In this document: positions 1 to 6,934 of the stretch, piece after piece
Layout of the letters: every line of letters starts with the position of its first letter
Position numbering within the stretch: the stretch's first letter is position 1
Origin: Candidatus Latescibacterota bacterium
Lineage (GTDB): Bacteria; Eisenbacteria; RBG-16-71-46; SZUA-252
Direction of reading: 5' to 3'
NCBI GenBank assembly: GCA_016207265.1
Contig: JACQPZ010000117.1
Span: forward strand, 1-10,907
DNA length: 10,907 nt
Translations under genes and position numbers: made by a program
The notes under the pieces: generated by a model
What the model saw: only the letters and a program-made list of their open reading frames with translations
Databases searched by the model: none
What the model was told of the DNA's origin: nothing

Positions 1-1097
1 ACACGACGCAGCTCGACGGGCTCCTTCGCGCGGCCGGCCGCTCGGTCGTCCAGGCGGCGCGGCAGCAGCGTGAGACGGCGCGCATCGAGCAGGAGTACCG
101 CTTCGATCGGATCGTGGGCGAGAGCGGAGCGCTCAAGGAGGTCATCGACCTCGCCAAGCGCGTGGCCGAATCGAGCGCGACCTCGGTCCTGATCCTGGGC
201 GAGTCGGGGGTCGGGAAGGAGCTTTTCGCACGGGCGATCCACGGCGAGAGCCCGCGCAAGCGGGGACCCTTCATGGAAGTCAATTGCGCTGCGATCCCGC
301 GCGAGCTTCTGGAATCGGAGCTCTTCGGCCACGAAAAGGGCGCGTTCACGGACGCGACCGCGATGAAGATCGGGCTCTTCGAGGCGACCGAGGGCGGATC
401 GGTCTTCCTCGACGAGGTGGGCGAGCTGCCGCTCACGCTCCAGGCGAAGCTCCTCAAGTTCCTTGACGCCCACATCGTACGGCGCGTCGGCGGCACGCGC
501 GACATACCGGTGGACGTGCGGATCCTCGCGGCCACGAATCGCGAGCTTCTCGGAGAGGTGAAGCAGGGGCGCTTCCGCGAGGACCTCTACTCCCGCCTGA
601 ACGTCGTGCCGATCGAGATTCCGCCCCTGCGCGAGCGGGAGGGAGACTCGGTGCTCCTGGCGCGGCTCTTCGTCGATCGCGTGGCCCGAAAGCTCGGCCG
701 CCTGGCAAGGCTCTCGGCCGCGGCCGAGAAGGAGATCGCGCGCTACCCGTGGCCCGGAAACGTCCGCGAGGTATCGAACGTCATCGAGCGCGCCGTGCTC
801 CTCGCGCGGGCCGAGGAGATCGGCCCGGCGGAGCTGGCCATGCCGCGCGCGGGGGACGCGGTCTCGGCGGACGCCGAGTTCAGCATCGACGTGCCGGCCC
901 AGGGCGTTTCCCTCGTCGCGGTCGAGCGGGCGGTGATCCAGGCGGCGCTCGCGCGGTCCAACGGGAACGTCGTGGAGGCGGCCCGGCTCCTCCATATCGG
1001 CCGGGGAAGCCTCCGCTCCAAGATGCGACGGCACGGACTGGAGACGCCGCGGGCGCGGCAGTCCTCCTTGCTTGACACGCTCCACGCCCACGCCTAG
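1..1097 (+). CDS. Sigma-54-dependent activator, NtrC family (5' end missing)
   Basis: An enhancer-binding protein that uses ATP hydrolysis to open sigma-54 RNA polymerase promoters. The frame is open to the window edge (first whole codon at base 3), so the N-terminal signal domain is missing. The visible first ~35 residues look like the last helix and linker after a receiver domain, which makes a two-component response regulator likely but unproven. The AAA+ core has Walker A GESGVGKE (198-221), the sigma-54 contact loop as GAFTDA (339-356; usual form GAFTGA), Walker B GGSVFLDE (393-416) and the [11 protein letters not shown] arginine-finger segment. A Fis-type helix-turn-helix ends the protein (about 900-1040), with the usual N-G-N-x-x-x-A-A-x-x-L pattern. 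The 3' end contains a likely promoter for the next gene; its stop TAG is the first half of that -10 box. The domain call is firm; the regulon is unknown. Confidence 0.95.
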   Translation, partial: TTQLDGLLRAAGRSVVQAARQQRETARIEQEYRFDRIVGESGALKEVIDLAKRVAESSATSVLILGESGVGKELFARAIHGESPRKRGPFMEVNCAAIPRELLESELFGHEKGAFTDATAMKIGLFEATEGGSVFLDEVGELPLTLQAKLLKFLDAHIVRRVGGTRDIPVDVRILAATNRELLGEVKQGRFREDLYSRLNVVPIEIPPLREREGDSVLLARLFVDRVARKLGRLARLSAAAEKEIARYPWPGNVREVSNVIERAVLLARAEEIGPAELAMPRAGDAVSADAEFSIDVPAQGVSLVAVERAVIQAALARSNGNVVEAARLLHIGRGSLRSKMRRHGLETPRARQSSLLDTLHAHA

Positions 1098-1100
1098 CCT
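1072..1100 (+). promoter_or_regulatory. Probable housekeeping promoter for the ECF sigma operon
   Basis: TTGACA at 1072-1077, a 17-base spacer, then TAGCCT at 1095-1100. It lies inside the last codons of the upstream activator, and the -10 box starts with that gene's stop TAG. Predicted transcription start is near 1107, leaving a leader of about 26 nt before ATG 1133. The same -35/spacer/-10 pattern is found ahead of hpt and hom in this window, which raises confidence. It is a sigma-70-type site, so basal expression of the sigma factor would not need autoregulation. I saw no GGAAC-type ECF promoter here. Confidence 0.5.
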
Positions 1101-1110
1101 CATCGAATCA

Positions 1111-1123
1111 GCCCGAATCGGGC
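1111..1123 (+). promoter_or_regulatory. Short inverted repeat in the leader of the ECF sigma gene
   Basis: GCCCG-AAT-CGGGC forms a 5-bp GC stem with a 3-nt loop, ending 9 nt before ATG 1133. It would lie within the predicted leader, just where a ribosome-binding site should be. No clear Shine-Dalgarno is visible; the only G-run (1120-1122) is in the stem. It could be a weak translational hairpin, a small operator, or chance in GC-rich DNA. Confidence 0.25.
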
Positions 1124-1132
1124 CACACCCCC

Positions 1133-1759
1133 ATGAATCCAAGGATCGAGGAAGCCCTGACGACGCTTGGCGATGAAGTGCTGGTCCGGAAAGCCCAGGA
1201 GGACGACGACCGGGCGTTCGGCGAGCTGGTGTCCCGCTACGAGACCAAGGTGTACAGCCTGGCGCTGAAGATGGTGCGGAATCCCGAGGACGCCGAGGAC
1301 GTTCTCCAAGACACGTTTCTCCGTGCGTATCGCGGCATCAAGTCCTTCAAGGGCAACTCGACGTTCTCGACCTGGATCTACCGGATCACCGCGAACTCGG
1401 CCCTCATGCGCCTGCGGAAGAAGCAGCTCCCCACGGTCTCCATCGAGGATGCCGACGAGCGCGAGGCGCCGGTCTCAATCGCCGACTGGTCGCCCGGTCC
1501 CGTGGATCAGCTCCTGAACCAGGAGCTGCAGCAGGTGATGGACGAGGCGATCGAGGCGCTGCCGGCCGAGTTCCGCCAGGTCTTCGTGCTCCGCGACATC
1601 GAAGAGATCTCGAACGCCGAGGTGGCGGAGATCCTGGATCTGTCCGTCGCCGCCGTGAAATCCCGCCTCCATCGAGCGCGCCTCAAGGTGCGCAATCGCC
1701 TTGCCGCCTATTTCAACGAGAATCAGAAACAGAAACGCGCCATGGGAGCCCAGCGATGA
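1133..1759 (+). CDS. ECF-type RNA polymerase sigma factor (RpoE-like)
   Basis: An alternative sigma factor of the group IV (extracytoplasmic function) family, 208 aa, which is the usual size. Region 2 spans about residues 27-95, with the D-A-E-D-x-x-Q-x-x-F core-binding motif and the T-F-S-x-W-x-Y-R -10-recognition helix. Region 4 spans about 135-195 and ends in the V-K-S-R-L-H-R-A-R recognition helix. ATG 1133 fits the family length. It lacks a convincing Shine-Dalgarno; an in-frame GTG at 1178 would remove only 15 residues. The stop overlaps the next start (ATGA at 1756), the classic coupled layout of a sigma factor and its anti-sigma factor. The downstream glycosyltransferase and exported cyclophilin suggest a role in cell-envelope homeostasis. 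That role is inference; the target promoters are not visible. Confidence 0.95.
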   Translation: MNPRIEEALTTLGDEVLVRKAQEDDDRAFGELVSRYETKVYSLALKMVRNPEDAEDVLQDTFLRAYRGIKSFKGNSTFSTWIYRITANSALMRLRKKQLPTVSIEDADEREAPVSIADWSPGPVDQLLNQELQQVMDEAIEALPAEFRQVFVLRDIEEISNAEVAEILDLSVAAVKSRLHRARLKVRNRLAAYFNENQKQKRAMGAQR

Positions 1760-2019
1760 TGACGTGCAAGGAGGTCCTCGACGCCCTCTCCGATTACCTC
1801 GATGCCGACATGAAAGAGGAAGTCGTGACGGAGATGCGGCGGCACATCGGCGTCTGCAGCGATTGCCGCGCGGAATTCGACACCCTTTCCATGACGATCA
1901 AGCTCTACAAGCACGAGTCGGCGACCTCCATGCCGGACGGCTGCCACGACCGGCTCGTGAAGATTCTCGAGATCGAGAAGCTCAAGCTGAAGCCCGGCTC
2001 CACGAAGACCGAATCGTAG
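1756..2019 (+). CDS. Zinc-finger (ZAS/zf-HC2) anti-sigma factor, soluble
   Basis: An 87-aa protein that very likely binds and inhibits the ECF sigma factor encoded just upstream. It has the zinc anti-sigma signature: Cys4 followed by the C-x-x-V-x-x-x-L-x-x-Y-L-D helix, then H30-x3-C34-x2-C37. Another cysteine, C63, sits in the C-terminal tail. There is no membrane helix and no periplasmic domain, so sensing must be cytoplasmic or depend on another protein. In some soluble ZAS proteins (for example RsrA) thiol oxidation releases zinc and the sigma factor; whether that applies here is inference. The start ATG overlaps the sigma stop, with GGGAG (1743-1747) 8 nt upstream. A second ATG at 1759 would remove one residue. 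The next gene begins 2 nt after the stop. Confidence 0.88.
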   Translation: MMTCKEVLDALSDYLDADMKEEVVTEMRRHIGVCSDCRAEFDTLSMTIKLYKHESATSMPDGCHDRLVKILEIEKLKLKPGSTKTES

Positions 2020-2021
2020 GC

Positions 2022-3125
2022 ATGCCCGCGGAGACCGAGCCGGCTCCGGCGGTCGACGCGATCGCGGCGCCGAACTCAAATCCGGCGCGGATCCATCTTT
2101 ACCGCCCCCAAAATCAGCTCGGCGACCTCCTCCTCACCGTTCCCGCCATCCGCTCCATCCGCGAGCGGTTCCCCCGCGCGCACATCGTCCTCGTCGTGGG
2201 GCGCCAAAACGCCGACGCGGTTCTGGGACAGCCGTGGGCCGACGAGATCCGCGTGGTCGATACGCGGAATTTCCTGGGCGTCATGCGCGCCGGGTGGCGC
2301 GACCTCGCGCGGGCCGCGGCACGGCGTGGAGGAGGGCCGGATCTCGCCGTTTATTTCACGACCGTTTCCTACTCGCGAAGCTCCGCCCTGCTCGTTCGGT
2401 GGTCGGGCGCGCGGGAGCGGATCGGCTTCGACCCGGCGCGATACGGCGAGCGCGACGCCGCCGGGCTGACGAGGGTCGCGGCGCCGCCCGGGCAGGGCGC
2501 GCGCGGGGGGCGCGTGGCCACCCCGATGCTCGGCCCGAACCCGGGGCCGGAGGCAGCCCCGATTCATCAGTCTGAATGGAGCCTCCTCCTCGCCCGCGCG
2601 GCGGGAGCGGGTGTGCGGCCCGAGCCGCCGTATTACATTCCGGATCGCGCGCTCCTCGCGCGTTCTCCCGAGGGCGCGGTCTATCTTCACCCTGGCGCGG
2701 GGAAGCCCCACAATCGCTGGCCCGCGGACCGGTTCGCGGAGGTCGCCCGGGAGCTGACGGAGCGCGGGCGCTCGGTCTGGTGGCTCGAGGGTCCTCAGGA
2801 TCCGGGCACCGTGGACCAAGCCGCGAGGGCGCTCGGGTTCTCGCTTCCCGTCGTGCGCGGCGAGACGATCCCGATGCTCGCGGCGCGGTTTCAGCGCGCG
2901 TCGCTCTACGTCGGAAACGATACGGGGCCGCTCCATCTCGCGGGCGCGGTCGGCTGCCCGGCCGTCGGAATCTACGGCTGGACCGACCCCGCCGAGTGGC
3001 GGCCGGTGGGCCGGTGCGTGCGCTCGGTGCGCGCCATGGACCACAAGCTCGAATCCATTTCGTCGCGCGACGTCCTGAACGTCGCGCTGCCCTTGCTCGA
3101 GGAGGACCGATGCGCGGTGGTGTGA
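2022..3125 (+). CDS. Glycosyltransferase family 9 (ADP-heptose:LPS heptosyltransferase-like)
   Basis: A 367-aa inner-membrane-associated, cytoplasmic-side glycosyltransferase that probably adds heptose or a related sugar to the lipopolysaccharide core. The N-terminal Rossmann fold starts at about residue 23 and includes the Q-L-G-D-L-L-L-T-V-P-A loop, with D35 at the position of the catalytic Asp of WaaC-type enzymes. The C-terminal domain has HPGAGKPHNRW (from H223) and VGNDTGPLHLAGAVGCP (D300), the donor-binding motif of GT9. A Gly/Pro/Arg-rich stretch around residues 150-185 sits between the domains. ATG 2022 lies 2 nt after the anti-sigma stop; translation is probably coupled, since only a weak site precedes it. 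The frame stays open upstream to 1701 but that would run through the anti-sigma gene. The sugar specificity cannot be read from the sequence. Confidence 0.88.
   Translation: MPAETEPAPAVDAIAAPNSNPARIHLYRPQNQLGDLLLTVPAIRSIRERFPRAHIVLVVGRQNADAVLGQPWADEIRVVDTRNFLGVMRAGWRDLARAAARRGGGPDLAVYFTTVSYSRSSALLVRWSGARERIGFDPARYGERDAAGLTRVAAPPGQGARGGRVATPMLGPNPGPEAAPIHQSEWSLLLARAAGAGVRPEPPYYIPDRALLARSPEGAVYLHPGAGKPHNRWPADRFAEVARELTERGRSVWWLEGPQDPGTVDQAARALGFSLPVVRGETIPMLAARFQRASLYVGNDTGPLHLAGAVGCPAVGIYGWTDPAEWRPVGRCVRSVRAMDHKLESISSRDVLNVALPLLEEDRCAVV
3100..3105 (+). promoter_or_regulatory. Ribosome-binding site that sets the start of the HEAT/cyclophilin gene
   Basis: AGGAGG lies 4 nt before ATG 3110 and inside the 3' end of the glycosyltransferase gene. 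It favours 3110 over the in-frame ATG at 3128, which has only a GAGG directly abutting it. Confidence 0.65.
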
Positions 3126-5083
3126 GGATGCGGGCGGCGGCCGGTATCGTGGCAGGGTTCGTGGCGGGGCTCGTCACGGCCGCGGCGCTGGGCGGGGCGC
3201 TGGAGGCGGCGCCCGCCGCGTCGGCCACGGCACGGGCCTCGGGCCCCGCGCGCATCGCTTGGATCGAGCAGCGGGCATCCGAGCGCGACACGACCGGGCT
3301 CTTAGCGGCGGCCCGAACCGGTGCCACGCCCGCGACCCGGGCCGCCGCCGCGCGCGCCCTCGGACTGATTCAGGAGCGGGCGACCCTCCCTGCGCTGATC
3401 GTCGTCCTGCGCGACGCATCCTCGGTCGTGCGGCTGGAGGCCGCGTTCGCCCTGGGGCTCATGGGAGATTCCACGGCGTCCCCCGCGCTCGCGCTCCGCT
3501 GGGAGAGGGAGCGCGTTCTCGCCGTGCGCCAGGCGATCCTCGGAGCGCTGGGCATGATCGGCGCGCGCGGGAGCGTCTCCACCGTGACGCGGGCCCTGAG
3601 CGCAAAGCTTCAGCCCGAGCGGTGGGCCGCGGCTCTCGCCGCGGCGCGGCTCCGCGATCGCGCGCTCACCTCGCCGCTTTCAAGGCACGCGGACGAGGCG
3701 CGATTCGAGATGCGGTGGCGCGTCGCGTACGCGCTCGGGAGGATCGGCGATCGCGCGGGAGCGCCGGCGCTTCGAGCGCTCGCGCGCGACCCGCACGAAT
3801 CGGTCCGGATGATGGCCGCCCGCGCCCTCGGCGACGTGGGCGACTCCGCCTCGGGCGACCTTCTGGCCGGGCTCCTCCGCGACCGCGCGTGGCGCGTGCG
3901 CGTGAACGCGGCGCACGCGCTCGGCGCCATCGGGGCGCGGAGCCACGCGAAGCCCATCCGGGGACTGCTCGCGGACGCGAGCGCGCACGTCCGCTGGGAG
4001 GCAGCGCTCGCGCTCGGGGCGATGCGGGACACGGCCTCGGTCGCGGCGCTCACACGAGCGCTCTCGGATTCCTCGACGGGGGTGAGGCAGGGCGCGGCGA
4101 CCGCGCTTCTCCAGATCCAGGGCGAGGCGGCGATGCCCACGGTGGCCCCGCAGCTCGATCTCCTTCCCGGATTCCTCCGCTCGGGGCTCGTCGAGGCGCT
4201 GGGATCCGTCGAGGGACCGATGGCGCTCGAGTCCCTTGCGGCGTTCGCGCGCGACTCCTCCGATGCCCCTCAGGCCGCGGGCGCCGCCTCGGGCCTCGCG
4301 CGCCGCAATGCGGATGCGGCGCAGGCGATTCCGGTTTTGAGGTCGCTCCTTCGATCCGGCGATTTCACAATCGCAAGCTCCGCGGCCGACGCCCTCGCCC
4401 AGCTCGGCGACAGCGCGTCCGTGCCCGACCTCGCGGCGCTCCTCGCGCGCGCGGGGACGGCCGAAGATGCGGACGTCCGCGCCTCCGCCGTTTCCGCGCT
4501 CGCCGCGCTCAAGACGAGGGAGGGGCTCGAGGCGCTCGCGCCGCTCCGCCGGGATCCCGAGCGGCGGATCCGCGAAGCGGTCTGCGGGGCGCTCGGGCTC
4601 CCCGCGGATTCGATCGGGCTCGTGGGGAATCCGCTCCTTCGGCACGAGCCGTCCGCGGTCTCGCCGCAGAACGCGCTGGTCCACACCGAACGCGGCGTCA
4701 TCGTGATCGCGCTCGACCGCTCGCACGCTCCCGGCACGGTCGCGAATTTCGTGAAGCTCGCGCGATCGAGGTATTTCGATGGAATCGCGTTTCACCGCGT
4801 CGTGCCGAATTTCGTCGTGCAGGCGGGGTGCCCGCGCGGCGACGGATGGGGAAGTCCCGGCTACGCGATCCCGTGCGAGTACAACGACCGTCCTTACACG
4901 ACCGGCACGGTGGGAATGGCGCTCTCAGGGAAGGACACGGGCGGAAGCCAGTGGTTCATCACGCTCTCACCCCAGCCGCGGCTCGAGGGCCGCTACACGG
5001 TCTTCGGGCAGGTGACCCAGGGGATGGACGTCGTGGAGCGCCTCATGCCCGGGGATCGGATCCTCAAGATCACCTTCCGGTGA
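3110..5083 (+). CDS. Exported HEAT-repeat protein with C-terminal cyclophilin peptidyl-prolyl isomerase domain
   Basis: A 657-aa two-part protein. Residues 1-40 look like a signal peptide: basic MRGGVRMR, a hydrophobic A/V/G/L core to about residue 33, then an Ala-rich A-x-A cleavage region. No lipobox is seen. Residues about 60-500 are tandem ~30-residue HEAT/armadillo-type helical pairs with recurring V-R-x-x-A-A-x-A-L-G-x-x-G-D cores. Residues about 520-657 are a cyclophilin domain: FHRVVPNFVVQAG (561-573) supplies the catalytic Arg563, plus Phe568 and Gln571. GGSQWF (611-616) gives Gln614 and Phe616, and Y-T-V-F-G closes the fold. Val569 replaces the usual Met, and Tyr629 sits where human CypA has His126. 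Likely a periplasmic foldase whose HEAT solenoid binds clients or partners (inference). It overlaps the glycosyltransferase by 16 nt and ends the operon. Confidence 0.9.
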   Translation: MRGGVRMRAAAGIVAGFVAGLVTAAALGGALEAAPAASATARASGPARIAWIEQRASERDTTGLLAAARTGATPATRAAAARALGLIQERATLPALIVVLRDASSVVRLEAAFALGLMGDSTASPALALRWERERVLAVRQAILGALGMIGARGSVSTVTRALSAKLQPERWAAALAAARLRDRALTSPLSRHADEARFEMRWRVAYALGRIGDRAGAPALRALARDPHESVRMMAARALGDVGDSASGDLLAGLLRDRAWRVRVNAAHALGAIGARSHAKPIRGLLADASAHVRWEAALALGAMRDTASVAALTRALSDSSTGVRQGAATALLQIQGEAAMPTVAPQLDLLPGFLRSGLVEALGSVEGPMALESLAAFARDSSDAPQAAGAASGLARRNADAAQAIPVLRSLLRSGDFTIASSAADALAQLGDSASVPDLAALLARAGTAEDADVRASAVSALAALKTREGLEALAPLRRDPERRIREAVCGALGLPADSIGLVGNPLLRHEPSAVSPQNALVHTERGVIVIALDRSHAPGTVANFVKLARSRYFDGIAFHRVVPNFVVQAGCPRGDGWGSPGYAIPCEYNDRPYTTGTVGMALSGKDTGGSQWFITLSPQPRLEGRYTVFGQVTQGMDVVERLMPGDRILKITFR

Positions 5084-5111
5084 GGCGCTCGCGGCCTGCG
5101 CGCCGCCCGCC

Positions 5112-5146
5112 CCGGCGCCATGCGGGAAGCGCGGGTGCGGCGCCGG
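5112..5146. terminator. Possible bidirectional terminator hairpin between convergent genes
   Basis: CCGGCGCC (5112-5119) and GGCGCCGG (5139-5146) form an 8-bp perfect GC stem around a 19-nt loop. It sits in the 91-nt gap where the + strand operon and the - strand salvage operon converge. There is no T-tract on either side, so it is not a classic intrinsic terminator. It could stall polymerase or protect 3' ends, or be chance in very GC-rich DNA. Confidence 0.3.
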
Positions 5147-5174
5147 TCTCCGATCGCGTCCGGGCGCATCGACC

Positions 5175-5996
5175 CTACGCGAGCGCGAGAATGAGCCGCT
5201 CGATCACGGCGCGGAGCGCGGGGGCCGCCGCGCCGACGCCGGCCGTGACCTCCCCGTGGCTCAATCGCGCGGGGCCCTTTCCCGAAGCCCGATTGGCGAT
5301 GCACGAGATGCACGCGACCGGGAGCCCGATCTCGTTCGCCGCCGCGACTTCCGCGGCGGTGGACATGCAGACGGCGTCCGCGCCCATTCGCTCGAGCATG
5401 CGGATCTCGGCCGGCGTCTCGTAGGACGGGCCGAGCGCCACGCCCAGCACGCCCCGCTCGACCCTTACGCCCGCGTTCGTCGCGGCGCGGCCCGCCTTCG
5501 CGATCAGCTCGGCGGAGTACTCGGGACGACTCCGGAGCCCGCGGGGGTTCTTCGCGGCCCCGCGCGCGCCCGGGCTCCCGGCCTCCCGTCCCGGGGCCCG
5601 CCACTGGAGATTCACGTGATCCTCCACCAGCATCAACGTGCCGGGAGCCATCCGCGGCGTGATCCCGCCGGCCGCGTTCGTCAGCACGAGGGACTTCGCC
5701 CCGAGCGCGGCGAAGAGCCGCACGATCCGCGTCACCCGCTCCGCCGAATAGCCCTCGTACAGATGCGTGCGTCCCTGCGCCACGACGACGGCTCGCCCGG
5801 CCCAGCGGCCGAGCAGGAGCCGGCCCGCGTGCCCAGGAACCGTGGAGCGCGGGAGGCCGGGGATCTCCTCGGTCGGGAGCGTCGCTTCCCACGCGACTCC
5901 CTCCGCGAGAACGCCGAGGCCGCTTCCCAGGAGGAGCGCCACCTTGGGAACGAGAGCCGACCGGCGGCGCACGACGCGCAGCGCGTCCGGGATCAC
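5175..5996 (-). CDS. Purine nucleoside phosphorylase, trimeric PNP/MTAP family
   Basis: Cleaves purine nucleosides (inosine/guanosine type) with phosphate to free base plus ribose-1-phosphate. At 273 aa it has the normal family length. Phosphate-site motifs are GSGLG (24-28), STVPGHAGRL with H56, and QGRTHLYEG with R76 and H78. LTNAAGGI (105-112) follows. Base-site residues are E193 in GPSYETPAE, M211 in C-M-S-T and N235 in S-C-I-A-N; His247 matches the ribose-contacting His of human PNP. Residues 131-160 are unusual: the expected R-F-P-D-M-x-x-x-Y block is replaced by a Gly/Arg/Ala-rich stretch. GTG 5996 overlaps the permease stop (GTGA), so translation is probably coupled; no Shine-Dalgarno is seen. 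With hpt and udk upstream it fits nucleoside salvage. The N-type base site argues for 6-oxopurines over methylthioadenosine, though not decisively. Confidence 0.9.
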   Translation of the reverse strand: MIPDALRVVRRRSALVPKVALLLGSGLGVLAEGVAWEATLPTEEIPGLPRSTVPGHAGRLLLGRWAGRAVVVAQGRTHLYEGYSAERVTRIVRLFAALGAKSLVLTNAAGGITPRMAPGTLMLVEDHVNLQWRAPGREAGSPGARGAAKNPRGLRSRPEYSAELIAKAGRAATNAGVRVERGVLGVALGPSYETPAEIRMLERMGADAVCMSTAAEVAAANEIGLPVACISCIANRASGKGPARLSHGEVTAGVGAAAPALRAVIERLILALA

Positions 5997-6880
5997 AGCA
6001 CGTCCGGATTGAGGCGGGACTCGGGCGTGACGGAGGCGCGGAGCGCCCGTCGGGAGAAGAAGATAAGGTAGGCAGCGGCGAGGAGAAACGGCGCTGCGTC
6101 CATCCCGATCGCCCCGGGGCCCGCGGCAGGGGCGTAGGGGCGCGCCGCGCGCAGGAGCGCCGGCCCCGCGGCGAGGAGAATCGCCGGGGCGAAGCCCCAC
6201 CGCCCCGCAACCGCGCACGCGAGCGCGACGAAGCCGAGCCCGAGCGGCGGCGACTCGCGGTGGGACCGAAGCAGGATCGCCGCGGCCGGCACCACCCAGA
6301 GCGCCCCCAGCGCGGCCAGGGAGAGGCGTGCCAGGGCCACCTGCCCGCGCCCCCGACGCGCCAGCGCCGGAGTTTCCGAGAATGCCCGCGACTTGAGTCC
6401 GAACGGCGTGCGCAGCAGAAGAAACGCCGCGAAGCCGAGCGCGGGCAGAGCCGCGAGGAGCATCGGGTTCGCGACGAGATCCTCGGCGTACGTCCCGTCG
6501 AAGACGGTTCCTCGCGCGAGCCCCGGCGCGGGCGTCTCGGTCAGGAGCCTGAGGGGAGCCCAGCGGGCCAGCGTTCCCAGCGCGCACGCCGGGACGAGGC
6601 TGATGCAGAAGCTACCGACCGCCGGGTCGGCGCGCGTCGCGGCGAGGAGCGCCCCCGTCCCGATCGCGAACGCGAGCGCCGATGCGGCCGCCCCGGCGGC
6701 CGCCACGAGGTAGCTCCCGCTCCATTCGTAGCCGAGACAGAGCCCGAGCATCGCCGAGAGCACGCAGCCCTCGACGCCGAGGCCGCTCGACCCGGAACGC
6801 TCCCAGTAGAGGCAGCCCGCGACGAGGAGCGCCAGCGAGGCCCATTCGAGGGGAAAGCCGAGGAGGGGAATCCAGTCCAC
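5993..6880 (-). CDS. Nucleoside ABC transporter permease, NupQ/BmpA-system type
   Basis: A 295-aa integral membrane protein with about eight hydrophobic segments. I read it as the NupQ-type permease of BmpA-dependent nucleoside importers (BPD_transp_2 family) because three family blocks are present in order. These are ERSG...GLGVEG (27-38; family form E-R-S-G-V-V-N-I-G-L-E-G), RTPFGLKSRAFSETP (157-171; family T-x-x-G-L-R-x-R-A-V-G-E-N-P) and GLGFVALACAVAGRWG (214-229; family G-R-G-F-I-A-L-A-A-V-I-F-G-x-W). The sequence is otherwise diverged. GTG 6880 is 50 nt after udk; a G-run at 6891-6895 is a weak ribosome site. No ATPase, second permease or binding protein accompanies it, which is odd. 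It ends overlapping the phosphorylase start, tying uptake to phosphorolysis. Confidence 0.72.
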   Translation of the reverse strand: MDWIPLLGFPLEWASLALLVAGCLYWERSGSSGLGVEGCVLSAMLGLCLGYEWSGSYLVAAAGAAASALAFAIGTGALLAATRADPAVGSFCISLVPACALGTLARWAPLRLLTETPAPGLARGTVFDGTYAEDLVANPMLLAALPALGFAAFLLLRTPFGLKSRAFSETPALARRGRGQVALARLSLAALGALWVVPAAAILLRSHRESPPLGLGFVALACAVAGRWGFAPAILLAAGPALLRAARPYAPAAGPGAIGMDAAPFLLAAAYLIFFSRRALRASVTPESRLNPDVL

Positions 6881-6886
6881 CGGAGC

Positions 6887-6934
6887 TCAGCCCCCGTGCG
6901 GCGCCAACCCGGCGGGATCGGCCGTCTCGGTCAT
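6887..6934 (-). CDS. Possible 15-codon coupling mini-ORF between udk and the permease
   Basis: ATG 6934 overlaps the udk stop as ATGA and opens a 15-residue frame (MTETADPAGLAPHGG). Its TGA lies 6 nt before the permease GTG. It could pass ribosomes from udk to the permease, which lacks a good Shine-Dalgarno. It has no ribosome site of its own and no recognisable peptide, so chance is a real alternative. Confidence 0.15.
   Translation of the reverse strand: MTETADPAGLAPHGG

Noticed and set aside
463..468. TTGACG as another -35 box within the activator gene
   Set aside because: No TANNNT hexamer lies 16-18 bases downstream; it is ordinary coding sequence.
1701..2021. Upstream extension of the glycosyltransferase frame to 1701
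   Set aside because: It would run through the sigma and anti-sigma coding regions; the Rossmann fold begins just after ATG 2022.
2076..3044. Long minus-strand open frame opposite the glycosyltransferase gene
   Set aside because: It is Arg/Pro/Ala rich with no motif, and GC-rich DNA gives long antisense frames. The + strand has clear GT9 motifs.
2576..3109. Upstream extension of the HEAT/cyclophilin frame
   Set aside because: It would overlap the whole 3' half of the glycosyltransferase gene and bury the signal peptide. AGGAGG marks ATG 3110.
3290..4610. Repeated GC-rich DNA words within the HEAT region as a repeat array or CRISPR
   Set aside because: The similarity comes from repeated protein helices; there are no identical evenly spaced DNA repeats.
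3680..4795. 371-codon minus-strand frame inside the HEAT/cyclophilin gene
   Set aside because: Composition is Arg/Glu-rich with no recognisable domain; explained by codon bias of the + strand gene.
3259..5424. 721-codon + strand frame overlapping the HEAT/cyclophilin gene and the PNP gene's antisense
   Set aside because: The translation is low-complexity Arg/Gly/Ala. It is a shifted frame of the real gene, whose own frame shows signal peptide, repeats and a cyclophilin domain.
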